Positions 23,379 through 34,625 of a DNA stretch of 64,000 nucleotides are shown in pieces; within the stretch, counting starts at the first letter, position 1; every line of letters begins with the position of its first letter. Source of the DNA: Geosiphon pyriformis (taxonomy: Eukaryota > Glomeromycota > Glomeromycetes > Archaeosporales > Geosiphonaceae). The DNA lies in assembly GCA_016748015.1 (NCBI GenBank), contig JAAOMT010000151.1, positions 186,001 to 250,000 on the forward strand. Reading direction: 5' to 3'. Under the pieces are notes generated by a model, which ran no database searches, was not told the origin of the DNA, and saw only the letters and a list, made by a program, of their open reading frames with translations. The position numbers were made by a program, and so were the translations under genes.

Positions 23379-25467
23379 ATGATTTGTAGAGTAAATTTCC
23401 ACCTTTTGAAAGCCTCACAACGCTCTCTATACTCGACAGCTTTAATTAATAACCTCCGTCTGCTTCAGACTCAAATTCCTATTAATTTTCAAGAAAAGTT
23501 AAGAACGCCACCGCGTTCATTTTCCGTGTCTCGGGGAGAAAGCTGGACAGATATTTTAGAACAAGTTGAAAAAAATTTTGATCTTTTAAGGGGCGCGAGA
23601 AATTGGCCGGATTTTAGAAAGGAAAGGGAAGCTTTAGGAAAGAAATTACAGGTACAAGGTTTCTTATGCGACTTTTATGTTTTGGTTCTATCCACCCTTT
23701 CTTTAGCTATTATTTATATTCCTTGTTACCTAGCAAAGACAGAAACCACATGGAGCTCTGAGTTTACCGGACTTCAAAAACGGGAGTCATTAATTTGTAG
23801 TCAACTTGAGAGATATGAAAAACTTGAAAAAAAACTCTTAGAGACAAAGGAGTTGGCAGGTTTGTTTGTTTTGGTAGCATCATTAACTTTTCTACAAGTA
23901 TTTCACCTATCGTTTCAACATTTTGTACTTGCCAGAATTAGCCCGAGAAGAGAATGATGAACAATTAATGGGTGTAGTTCAAGAGGATGGAATGCAGCTT
24001 TACGCTGAAGTAAAGGATCTCACTCTTAAATCTCTCATGTAAATAAAATTTGAACTTATTACTACTTCCCGTTACGATTATGCTAAAGTTTACCATTTGT
24101 TCAATTATGCAGGTCTGATGAAGGAGATACAAATGGCTGCATTATACAGATAAATCCTGGTGCTGGTGGCGATGAAAGCTGCGACTGGGCTGGGATGTTA
24201 TTTAATATGTATGAACGATGGGCTAGGAAGAATGAATTTACTGGTATATGCATTCATTTAGAATTTTTTTTTTACTTCTATTCCTAACTTACTAATACAT
24301 TATTTGAATTGTTTTCATTTAGTCACAACCCTTGATTATATTAGTGGGGATATTGCTGGATGTAAGTCGGCTTCAATCCAAATTGATGGTAATTATGCCT
24401 ATGGTTGGTGCAAAAAAGAGTCTGGAGTTCACAGACTCGTCAGAATATCTCCTTTCGACTCACAGGTATAGGTCTTACTATCGTCAAAGCGTAAAGTTAA
24501 TCTGTTAAAATTAATATATTGAATTCTTACGGTCAGTAATATCATAGCGCAGGAGACACACCTCTTTTGCATCAGTCAAGGTTTTCCCCGTTGTTAAAGA
24601 GGATGACAAAGATTCAGCAATTGATTCCATTCCATCGTCAGACCTCAGAATTGATTTTTATCGATCCAGTGGACCTGGGGGACAGCATGTTAGTTAAAAG
24701 TTTTTTTATATTGCTGCTAATTTATTTTCTTAGATTTTATAAATAGATCATATCATTCTGTCTACATAGGTGAACACTACAGATAGTGCAGTACGAATCA
24801 CACATCTACCAACTGGAATAGTTGTTCAGGTGGTGTCTATAGTTAACGCACTGTTCTCTATTGATACTAGAGTTTGTGCTTGCAAATTTAACCATTGATT
24901 CTAATTTTTTAGTGCCAAAACGGGCGTTCACAATATGGAAATAAAGCCTTTGCAATGACAATGCTTCGTAGCAGATTGTATGATAGATTACTAAGAGAAA
25001 GGTTTTATTATAGTTACTATTTCATCATTATACGTATTTGGATTATTAATGATTAGTACTCTGTAGAAACGCTACCAAAGAAGCATTTTACTCTTCATTG
25101 CCAGATAATGCATGGGGATCACAGATCCGGTCTTATGTTCTGCATCCATATCAGGTTTTTTTCCTTTTTGTTTTTCATCTGTTATAACTTTAATGAAAGG
25201 ATCCTCCTATCCGGATTTTAATACTTGAGCGGTTACCCACTTTTAAGATTTAATTATCCCATTGTTTTTAAAAGCTTATAAAAGATTTGAGAACAGGATA
25301 CGAAACGTCACAAACTGAATTAGTTCTGGAACAAGGGGAATTAGAGGGGTAAGTTCGACATCTATTATCGGATAGCCTTAATAATATTCTATGTTCAACC
25401 TGATCATTACATTATTTCCAGATTCTTAAAAGCATGCTTGAGCCACTTTTGCCCATCTAAAAATTGA
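23379..25467 (+). CDS. organellar class I peptide-chain release factor, RF2 type
   Basis: Eleven exons: 23,379-23,658; 23,734 (or 23,743)-23,859; 23,936-24,038; 24,113-24,243; 24,323-24,465; 24,548-24,688; 24,770-24,829; 24,913-25,001; 25,067-25,154; 25,275-25,348; 25,422-25,467. The product is about 426 residues. The N-terminus ([20 protein letters not shown]) looks like a mitochondrial targeting sequence. The body shows the release-factor domain [18 protein letters not shown], the codon-recognition segment [15 protein letters not shown] with the SPF tripeptide diagnostic of RF2 (RF1 has a PxT-type motif there), and the peptidyl-hydrolysis motif [19 protein letters not shown]. It ends [10 protein letters not shown]...[12 protein letters not shown]. 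It hydrolyses peptidyl-tRNA on mitochondrial ribosomes, by family knowledge at UGA and UAA. The second-exon acceptor is ambiguous (two in-frame choices three codons apart). Confidence 0.92.
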
Positions 25468-25752
25468 TGCTTTAGATTTCCAACGGCTTGTTTGTTACAT
25501 ATAACCAAGATTTTCACTTATTCAATGGAAGGCAATGAAAAGAGGCTAAATAAAACGAGCTGCCCCATTTCGCGTTTCATATTTAATATCTTTATTAATA
25601 AATCCGTCGCCCACAATTTTAATTGTGGCTAGCTAATCAATTACGTAATATCTACTTGGATTAAATTTACATTTACCAAATCAGTTAATTGCTTCAGCTT
25701 TTGTCTCCGTTGCATACTAATTGGGTTCAAGCTTCTCTGCAAGTTTTTAGCT

Positions 25753-27410
25753 ATGAGACCGCATACAGCTGAAGCTTCGTTCCGCTTCACACTTAGTGAC
25801 CTTCCTTTAAGACAAAACGTTTACACTGAATGTTTCGGGCCAACTAAAGAATGGACTTGGTACCTTCAACTCTGTAACCAGGATTTTCCACAACACTTTC
25901 TATCAATTTACGCGTGTCCAGAGCTGGTTTCGCCAACACTGAGAAGGGACGCGTCTTCTTCATCAACTTTGTCTTCCCAAACAACCACCTCGGATCATTC
26001 AAGTGTTAGAATCTCGTTTTCTACACCACCAACACCGCATTCCTCAAATAGTGCCTCAACCACCATTAGTGCTGTTGCAGCTTTAACAAGGCAGCTCTTT
26101 CCAGAAGTAATATCTGATTCTACGTCCACAGCTACTATGAACGCTTACTTAAGTGAATGGAAGCGGAATATAGGGCAAATTAAAGTTGGCGTATTCACTT
26201 TACAGAATAAGCCAATCATCCTAAGTGAAGATAAGAATAAAACTCTATGCACTTCAAGTCGTGATTTGGGGTATTTTTTTATCAATTTCTCTTTTCAGTT
26301 CCTGCGCCAAGAATTTTCAAAGAGGATGCCATAGGATTTTTAAAATTGATTTATAATATTTTCTCAAGCTGGAAGATCCAATTTCAGGATATTGAACGTG
26401 CAATTGGAAATTTGGCTGATCCTTCGGCCGCTGGGATCATGATCTCTGTGCAAATTGTAGCCAAGACTAACTTGGTTGAAGAACGTCTACAAATGTGGCT
26501 CTCTAATCATCGGCATCCGACTCCGCAATGGCGAAGTTGGTTGAATAATGAGCGATTGGCCGATGTGGTATTGGTCTATGCGGCACATCCAAAAGATGAG
26601 AAACGTAAGGAGGAAGAATCCGGACAAAAATTTTTTGTACATCGGTTAATATTGGAAACTGCCAGTGAATATTTCAGCTCAATGTTTCGGAGTGGTCTCA
26701 AAGAATCCCATCTGTTACTAGAATCTAATGATTCAGATCGTGGCAGTTTTAATGGCTGTGGCTCTAGAACTATTCTCAAATCTCAAAATAGATTGTCATC
26801 ATCTTCTAGCCAAAAAAAAGCTAAAGAGATTCCGACTATTCCTATTTATGGCCCTGATTCGGCAAATATCCCTCCTTCTGTATTTCTTTCCTTCTTGGAA
26901 TACTTGTACACCTCTGAGTTAACACAATATCTACCGATGAATCCACTGGAACGACGCCAATTATATCAACTCGCCCACATGTATCAGGTTACTTCTTTAT
27001 GTCATTATATTACGGACATGATTATATATGATTTCGAGGATATCAGTGTAAATAATTGTGTCGAATATCTACAATTTGCTGAACCTTATCGAGTGAATGT
27101 AAATGATGGAAATAGCACATGGAACACTCCTTCAGGGAACCGAATGGTAGACAGGGATGGCAATTGGATTAATAATGTTAGCTTTTATGACTATGAATCT
27201 GACTTTGATGATTTCACTAATTATGCCGATGATAAGCGTGGGTCGGAACCGACATCGTTTCTTTGGCAAGCGATAGTAGACTTTATCGTTGTTCGTCGCC
27301 GATCGATCACGGACACTGAAGCATTTAAAACTTGGTTATCAGATACGGGCAGTAAAGAAGCGGTCCATGAAGTCGTGCAAGAATTATCTCGTGGCACGAG
27401 TTTTTATTAA
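25753..27410 (+). CDS. MATH-BTB domain protein, probable Cullin-3 substrate adaptor
   Basis: Two exons, the first from 25,753 to about 26,260-26,270 and the second from about 26,299-26,312 to 27,410; the exact junction is uncertain because the simplest GT-AG pair is out of phase. The product is about 540 residues. The N-terminal part resembles a MATH (TRAF-like) fold (SFRFTLSDLPLRQNVYTECF ... WTWYLQLCNQDFPQHFLSIY), interrupted by a Ser/Thr-rich insertion. The BTB/POZ domain spans roughly 26,540-27,080: LADVVLVYAAHP, then FFVHRLILETASEYFSSMFR, then IPPSVFLSFLEYLYT, with a long charged insertion before IPIYG. A C-terminal helical, BACK-like part is FLWQAIVDFIVVRR. MATH-BTB proteins recruit substrates to Cullin-3 ubiquitin ligases; this is family inference. 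Such proteins are numerous in arbuscular mycorrhizal fungi. Confidence 0.82.
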
Positions 27411-28084
27411 TATATTGCGAATATCTTTAGTCATGGTTTCCTTGGTGTTTCATCAATTTTCAAAAACAATTTACCTCATCCCCTCTCATCACTATCGTGA
27501 TCTTTTCATTAGTATTCTCTACACGTATTTACCTTTTAAAACCTAAGGTTCTCAGTAGAATCCTTACAGGTCGACAAAACTCGACCCCAAAAGATTTGAC
27601 ATAATATTTAAACATTAAAGTTGAGGCGAAGACGTAATTTAAATATTTTATGATTGTATCATTCTTCGCAATATGAATTATAAACTCGACTGCATTATTT
27701 TTTTGAAAATGATTCCTTATCTATCTATATTATTTGAAATTTTGAATTTTCCTGTCGTTACAAATATCAAAGTCGCTTGAAGTGCTGACGCTACACAGCG
27801 ATCAGCTTGTGGGAGAACAAATTTTGCAAGCATTTTTCATCAAGTTCATTTTTTTTATAATAATTCTCAATTTGCCAATTCCAAACAAAACTTCGCAGAC
27901 CAGATGAATGGTTTTTCATCCAATCCCCAACTCTTGTACTCACGTGGAAGCCAGGAAATTGAAAAAAAAACAAAAACTATCTGAATATTCCCTTCATCTA
28001 AAATATTGCCTCAAACCTTCTAAACGAAGTTAAACGCTCCATTTTCCCGTTAGCAGTAGTTTGATGAGAAATGGGTAATAATAA
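27411..28084. other. intergenic region between convergent genes
   Basis: 3' flanks of the MATH-BTB gene (plus) and Sm D1 (minus). A 60-codon minus-strand frame at 27,791-27,973 has no recognisable features. Nothing else is seen. Confidence 0.5.
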
Positions 28085-28575
28085 TTAACGGCCCCTGCCA
28101 CGTCCACGAGAACCGCGACCACGTCCACGTCCACGCCCACGACCGACACCCACAGCTTGCCAAGCGAAAATGAAATATACATTAAATCAAGTTACAAAAA
28201 TGCTTTAAATAAGGAATCAAAGTGAATTGAACTTTCACAAACCTTCCTTCTTCTTTGCTTTTGCTTTTGGCGTGTCATCGATCAGCAAGGTATCTAACGG
28301 CAGCGAGTCAGGTAATATGTAGTATCGAATATTATTCCCACGGATGCTCAGTGATTCTAAATTAACGGGATCCTTGTTTTTCACCGTCATTTTCACAAGT
28401 TTCAAATGCGTGTTCATACTCATGTCCACTCCTGAAAATTGATCATAGAAAATAATTGAGTGATTAAATTCGTCATCAAATAAATTTTAAAGTATTAGTT
28501 CCTACCAGTAACTGTCCCGTGAACTATTGTCCCATTCTTGAGTTCTATCGTGACCGTTTCATTGTTTAATTTCAT
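28085..28575 (-). CDS. small nuclear ribonucleoprotein Sm D1
   Basis: Three exons on the minus strand: 28,506-28,575; 28,243-28,431; 28,085-28,155. They give 109 residues with exact phases. The Sm1 motif is in [20 protein letters not shown], and Sm2 is in [20 protein letters not shown]. The C-terminal tail of repeated Gly-Arg ([19 protein letters not shown]) is diagnostic of Sm D1 and is the usual target of symmetric arginine dimethylation and SMN-type assembly. It is a core component of the U1, U2, U4 and U5 snRNPs in the nucleus. The last exon encodes almost only the RG tail. The gene is divergent from the USP39 homologue, another spliceosome component, with about 500 bases between starts. 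Confidence 0.96.
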
Positions 28576-29070
28576 TAAAAATCTAAGAGTTTAATAAGGA
28601 CGATTAGAAACTTGGAATTAATCCAACAAGAGAAGCCCAGCAAGTTCTTTTTTCGAAAATATTATCATCAAAAGATAAAAAGCTTGAAACATCAATTTTC
28701 TAGGTTCTGTAACAGTGCTCTTACACCAAGGGTAAAAGGTCAACACCACGAAGTTTTAAAGAAACGTTTTTCACGCCAAAGAATCTTTCTCCAAAAAAGA
28801 TGCCTTTTGATATTATTAATGCGTCACAAAATTTTGTCAACCTCTGAAGTACCAAAAAGACGAAGAATTTGATAGGAGGCAATACTGACCTGACGAGTTT
28901 CATGGTTAATGCTACTTTCTTTAAAGCTTCGCGTCAGAGCAAAATTTTAAATGTAGAAATTAAACAAACAGACGATCAGTAGATCGTGACGTATTGAGAA
29001 TGATTTTTAAAGGACTGTCGAAATTGAGTTTGTTGTCATCATTTGACTCCTACAATTTTACCGACGTTCA
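28576..29070. promoter_or_regulatory. divergent promoter region of Sm D1 and USP39
   Basis: 495 bases between the two start codons. An 86-codon plus-strand frame and a 60-codon minus-strand frame overlap here and look like chance, because each starts inside a 5' leader and lacks any domain. The region should contain both promoters. Confidence 0.55.
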
Positions 29071-31559
29071 ATGCAGAACGAGACAAGCTTTACTGTAGGT
29101 AAACAGCATTTAAACAAAGGTCAAGCAGATCAAGGGCTTGAAGATGTGGGAAACAACGGGGCGGCCTCTGGTCCCGAAACGAAAAAACGTCGCGTCGAGG
29201 GTAGCTCTGGCGCACTAACTGCTACCTCAAGTGACTTATACTTGGACACTGTAAGTGTTTTGATATATGTAGCTTAACTATTTTTACATTATAAAGTCGT
29301 TAACGAAGCTTTTTAATAATAGATTAATAGACACATGTTAGATTTTGACTTCGAAAAAGTCTGCTCCGTGTCTTTATCAAATTTAAACGTGTACGCTTGT
29401 TTGGTATGTGGCAAGTATTTTCAAGGTTAGTGATGAATTTTTTTAATGGATACTATTTTATTTAAACAGTAAAATCTAATAGTAAAGATTTCAAATTATT
29501 GTAGGACGTGGACGTCAATCGCACGCTTACTTTCATAGTTTGCACGAAGACCACCATGTGTTTATAAATTTGCATACTCTCAAAGTAGGCGGCTTTTAAT
29601 TGCAAATATTCTTATTTGCAAACAAGGTATCTATTTCTAACTTTTTGATTTGAGGAGAACCGTGGATTTTCATCAATGTTACTCGTTCCTTCCCCGGCAC
29701 TCTCGCCGCATAGGTGTATGTTTTGCCCGACGGCTATGAAGTCAAAGATTCTTCATTGAATGATATCAAGGTGAAAATTCCTTCTGAAAATTTAGAGTTT
29801 TTTTTAGCAACCTGGAAGTGACCCAAGTTTTCTTTGTTTTCAGTATGTACTTCATCCAACTTTTACTGAAGATCAAGTCGCGAGGCTTGATCAAAATATC
29901 AAACATTCGTATGATTTGAACAATAAAAAATATTTGCCAGGTAATAAATGGAAAAAGGATTTTGTTTCTTATGAATATTCTCTAAAAATTTGATAATTTA
30001 GATTTTTTACCCGACTTTCACTTTTGTTTAGGATTTGTTGGTCTCAACAACGTCAAAGCCAATGATTATGTGAATATTATCATACAAGCGTTGGCACATA
30101 TCCCACCACTCAGAGACTACTTTATTTTGCAGAATTTCAACCATCGCTCAGAACTAGGTAACTTTCTTTAAATTTATTCAGTTAATTACACACAAACTTA
30201 TTAATAATTTGGATTATACTTACCTAGTACAGCGATTTAGTACCCTCGTTCGAAAAATTTGGAATCCAAGGGCATTTAAGGGCCAAGTCAGTCCTCACGA
30301 GTTGCTCCAAGAGATATCGAATGCCAGTGATAAACGTTTCAAGCTGGCGGAGCAAAGCGATCCTGTTGAATTCTTGTCCTGGTTTTTGAACGCTCTGCAC
30401 AAGGATTTGGGTGGTACAAGAAAAAGAGATAGCAGTGAGTTTCATCTCAAGATTCTCCTGTTATGGATACTCTAAATCACTTATTAATATTCTAAGATGT
30501 TATGTTTAGGCATTATATATAAAATATTCCAAGGAGAGCTCAAACTAGAACAGCAATCGGTCATTGTTAAAGAAAAGGCTGACGAGGAAGAGCGGTTGTT
30601 GTTCGATTTCGATAGAGGTGGGTAGGGTATTTTTTTTTGATAAAGGCTGCTTATTTGACTTTCTCATTCGATACCGCAGAAATACGTACAACGACCAATC
30701 CTTTCCTTTATCTGACATTGGATCTACCTCCACCGCCATTATTTCAAGATGAGGTTGAAAAGAACATTATACCACAGGTAAATAATATGTAGTATCTTAT
30801 TAGATAGTCAATCTTAAATTTGAATTATTTTTTCTAATAAGCTTTATTTTGTTTATGAGGTTTCTTTGAACACCATCCTGACAAAATTCGATGGACGTTC
30901 GTCCCAGGTTGATTCTAAGCTATACAGCTTGATCAATATTGTTTCTGTACTTTTTTAAGAAATTAACATGAAAGTTTGTTAGGAATCCGGAGGAATGTTG
31001 CGACGATATCATCTTAAAAGATTACCAAATTATCTCGTTTTCCATATCAAAAGGTTTACGAAAAATAATTGGGCGGCAGAGAAGAATCCCACAATCGTGA
31101 ATTTCCCCATCAAAAATATTGATATGCGTGAATGTAAGGCCAAATATTTAAATAAGGACATGATAAACATTCCACCTCAGGGTCTTATTTGGGTTTTTTC
31201 ATGTCTTAGATTTGGAAGACCCTGACACTGATATTGGCACTTTTTACGATCTGATTGCCAATATATGTCATGAGGGTAAGCCCGGAAAAGGAAACGGCAT
31301 CTATAAGGTACACGTCCAGCATCGTGGAAAAGATCAATGGTATCAAATTCAGGATTTGATTGTAGAAGAAATAAACGCACAAATGATTTTCCTTTCAGAG
31401 AGTTATATTCAGGTACGGAAAAATATTCTAGGTTTTTGTAATATAGTCCTAAATAATGGTAGCATAAAAAAAAAGAGAATGCTTTAGGTTTTACCAAGTT
31501 CATTAACTACCTTTATTCTCTGTTAGATTTGGGAAAAGAAACGTCAGACATCCTTATAG
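29071..31559 (+). CDS. USP39: USP39/Sad1, catalytically inactive ubiquitin-protease-like splicing factor
   Basis: Thirteen exons: 29,071-29,250; 29,323-29,425; 29,505-29,584; 29,714-29,770; 29,844-29,940; 30,032-30,157; 30,228-30,434; 30,510-30,617; 30,680-30,777; 30,860-30,907; 30,983-31,133; 31,210-31,412; 31,527-31,559. The total is 496 residues. An N-terminal tail with a KKRR-type nuclear signal leads into a ZnF-UBP domain (CLVCGKYFQGRGRQSHAYFH, HEDHHVF). The USP fold follows, but the catalytic Cys box reads GLNNVKANDYVN (no Cys) and the His box reads YKVHVQHRGKDQWYQIQDL. Loss of the Cys is the hallmark of USP39/Sad1, which promotes U4/U6.U5 tri-snRNP assembly rather than deubiquitination. 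The match RYHLKRLPNYLVFHIKRFTK supports the assignment. It is divergent from Sm D1. Confidence 0.96.
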
Positions 31560-32005
31560 TTCATTGGGATGTCTATTCTTCTGGGAATACTTATTTTTCA
31601 TTAGGACACAATTGTTTACTCCATCTTCGGTCCAAAGCGCATGGAAACTATTAAATTTTTCTAGAAATCCTAAAATTTTTTAATAAAAACTCGAGAAGTC
31701 CTATTTGAATTTAATTATATTAATATAACAATATCATTATACATGCAATTTTTTTGAGTGGTGGTCTTCTATTATATCCCAATTTGAGAGTTGCATCAAG
31801 GGTTACATATTCCCCGACTTATGAAAATCTGTTTAATTTTCACTTTCCTTCCCTCCTTCCATTTTCTAACCTAAAAGGGTTCAAAAGTTTTCACGCTTGA
31901 GCGTGAAGCTATATCCGATATCATAGCGTTTTTATTTATTTACCCCTCTTTACCTTTCCTTCCCTTTAAGGCTGTGATTTCTACATCTTTAAACCTTTGA
32001 AAAAC
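31560..32005. other. intergenic: USP39 3' end and glycosyltransferase promoter
   Basis: About 450 bases. The later half has pyrimidine-rich tracts (about 31,840-31,970) just upstream of the glycosyltransferase start. No other gene is evident. Confidence 0.5.
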
Positions 32006-33774
32006 ATGTTCGGGGTTTATAGCAAGTCGTATTCATCTCTTCCTCTTTCACCTCCGTCTTCACGTTCAACAACCTTTATTCGTTGGTTCTGGAGGTCAAA
32101 GTCTGCTAGAATACTAGTTTTGGTCTACCTTTCATTTTCAGTAGTTTTCTCTTTGTTACACATTTTTGAATATACCGGCCGACCATTCATGCCTTTACCA
32201 CAAAAAACGAACACTGCAGACTTGAGGATATTTAGAACATATGGTAATTTTAGTTTAATACCAGACATAATCTACTAATTAATTTAATCAATTTTTTTCT
32301 TGATCATCTTTCTAGATACCAAAGGGATCTCACCATTAGATGAAATGAAGAATTCAGTTCGATTTAATAAAATGCATTCAAAAATGTCCCAATTCTTCAC
32401 TGATAGCGTTCATCCATATTATTTACGAGGTGAAAATACGCCAGAGACGGATGATATTACTACCATAGCCTTTGTTACGGAAAATCGACTTGGGGATTTG
32501 TTGAGATTGGCAGAGATGTGGCGGGGTACATTAAAAATCAGTTTTATTTTAACATATCAATTCTATAATATGATCTCTTGATATTCATGAAAGTCTGTTG
32601 AATGTCTATTATTAGGCCCTATCTCGGCTACTTTCCATATTCCTGCGAAAACGATTGATGAGAAAGACCCCATAATTCATAAAAGTTTATCGAACCTAAG
32701 GAAATTCTTTACAGAAAATCCTATACTTCGACAGAATGTTGACCTGCATATTGTTGCCGGTCCCATAAGTCTCAAACAAAACCCAAATGTATTACCAAGA
32801 CCCACAAATTTTCATTTGAATGTTGCAAGATTCTTTGTGAGGTCCGAATTCGTAGCTTATATCGATCATGATACATGGCCTACATCTAGTACACGAGAAA
32901 TAATCAAAAATCAAAAGAATTTATTATTACAAAATGATGTGATTATCTTACCTACTTTTATTTTTAACGAAAATTCTACCACTTTTGAATTACCGACGAC
33001 TACGGAAGATGTCAAAAAATTGATAGAAGAAGGATCGATGGGATTACAGGATGATGGCTGGGAATTAAATCGTGGAGTAACAGATTATGAAAGTTGGAAA
33101 CAAGGAAAGCTGTATATGATACAAGAGTATGAATTGCATTATCGGCCAAATTTTGTATCTAGGAAAGGGGGTAGTATACCTTGGTATGTATTAATTGATT
33201 TTAATCTTTTAAATTACATACATGGTAATTGAGATTGATGTGTAATATTAGAAAGAACTATTTTTTCAGGTGCACTGAAAGATTTGATGACAACAAAGCC
33301 GCTTGTTTATTTCAAATTTATATTTCTGGATCGGAGTTGTGGGTGGTGCCAGATGCATTTTTAATTCGACATCATTTGAATCCTAAATCACATCTTTTAA
33401 TCCCAGATGAATCAAAATGGGCGGTGAGCTACAAATTTTTTTGCCATGGTGATTAATTGTTATATTCAATATTAATAAACTTTTGATTCCATCAAAATGA
33501 ATAGAAGGGACTTAATAGTCGAATGTACACAAGATTTTATCGTGAATCTTGTATTCACTATGGGCGACAACTTTTAATGGCTGGAGATTGGGAAACCGCA
33601 AAAGCTCAACATCTTAAACAAGAATGTAGTCGAGTATTAACTAATTCGGGAAAGGGGTTGATAGAAAGTGCGTGAAAAGAACATTTTATTTATTTTAGTT
33701 TGAGAAAAATCACCCACTGTACAGGTGGCAATTGGTCAAGTTATCATTGTGAATGTATCAGGTATGAAGAATAG
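32006..33774 (+). CDS. GT49 (LARGE-like) Golgi glycosyltransferase
   Basis: Six exons: 32,006-32,243; 32,316-32,525; 32,616-33,183; 33,270-33,423; 33,505-33,667; 33,725-33,774. The total is 460 residues with closed phases. It is a type II membrane protein: a short basic cytosolic tail, signal anchor ARILVLVYLSFSVVFSLLHIF (about residues 33-53), then a luminal catalytic domain. Motifs typical of the family are TTIAFVTENRLGDLLRLAEMW, FHLNVARFFVRSEFVAYIDH with the DxD-like metal site YIDHDTWP, and a distal RPNFVSRKGGSIPWCTERFD and LWVVPDAFLIRHHLNP. GT49 enzymes add glucuronic acid or N-acetylglucosamine to glycans; the fungal substrate is unknown. The last exon depends on a GTGCGT donor; if unspliced, the protein would end two codons later at 33,675. 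Confidence 0.87.
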
Positions 33775-33959
33775 ATTTATTATTAAAAAAAATTGCTTTT
33801 TAATCGATCGAATGAAATTCTGAAATTTACCACCGATGAAAAGATCTACTTAATACTACCTATAAATCGGGTTTAAAATTGCGAAAATAAATACATCATT
33901 TTTGTCTCCGGTTGGAAGTCTTTTTTCTTTCAAAAAGGTTCACCTGGAGTAGTTTTAAT

Positions 33960-34490
33960 GTGGTTTTTGTTTCAAAGTTTTTGATAAGAACCCAGTAACC
34001 AAGTTATCTTTTTTTTATTTTTCTCTATCACTACCCAAATAACTAAAAAACCCAAATCAACTAAGAAGCAACTTTTTAACCTTAATATCAAATGCTAAAA
34101 AATTCTTTTTTTGGTTTTTGATGCCAGTTTTAGTGTTTTAAAGCCAACTTTTCTTTTTATAAAAAATAAAGCTTTGGTTTTTTTTGGTTTTTTTGGCTTT
34201 TTTGCCAGTTTTATATTACTTGCACCAATTATAATATTCAGTTTTGTTATGATTGTAGATAAAAAATAAAAGTACATTCAATTAATTTATTAAATTATTT
34301 ATCAAAAATTGAGTTAATTAAATAAAATTAAAATTTTTTTTTTCTTTGTTTTTTAATAATACTGTTTTTAATAATGCTTAAAAAAGTAGTTTTTACTTTA
34401 ATATTTGGTGTTTTTTCAAGATTAAATTGGTTTATATTAAGACTATTTTTTAATTTGTATATAGTTTTATTAATTTAAAATTTGTTTAAA
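33960..34490 (+). repeat. 5' region of LINE-B
   Basis: An AT-rich leader that resembles the relict at 2,860-3,115 over about 250 bases (shared phrases around CAAATCAACTAAGAAGCAA and ATAAAAAATAAAGCTTT). Being present beside two LINE copies, it is part of the element's untranslated leader rather than host DNA. Its left edge is not precisely defined. Confidence 0.5.
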
Positions 34491-34625
34491 ATCCAAACTT
34501 CTTTTTCTCTTACCTCCTAAAATCCTCAAAAAGCATATTTCGAAAGAAGTTTTTTCTGCTATTTCATACTGTCTTCTATCACTTTACAAGAAACAAATCC
34601 TTTTGTTGTTGACCTGGCTGCTTCC

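Noticed and set aside
27791-27973. 60-codon minus-strand frame near Sm D1
   Set aside because: No domain, starts inside a 3' flank and has no splice signals linking it to the neighbouring gene.
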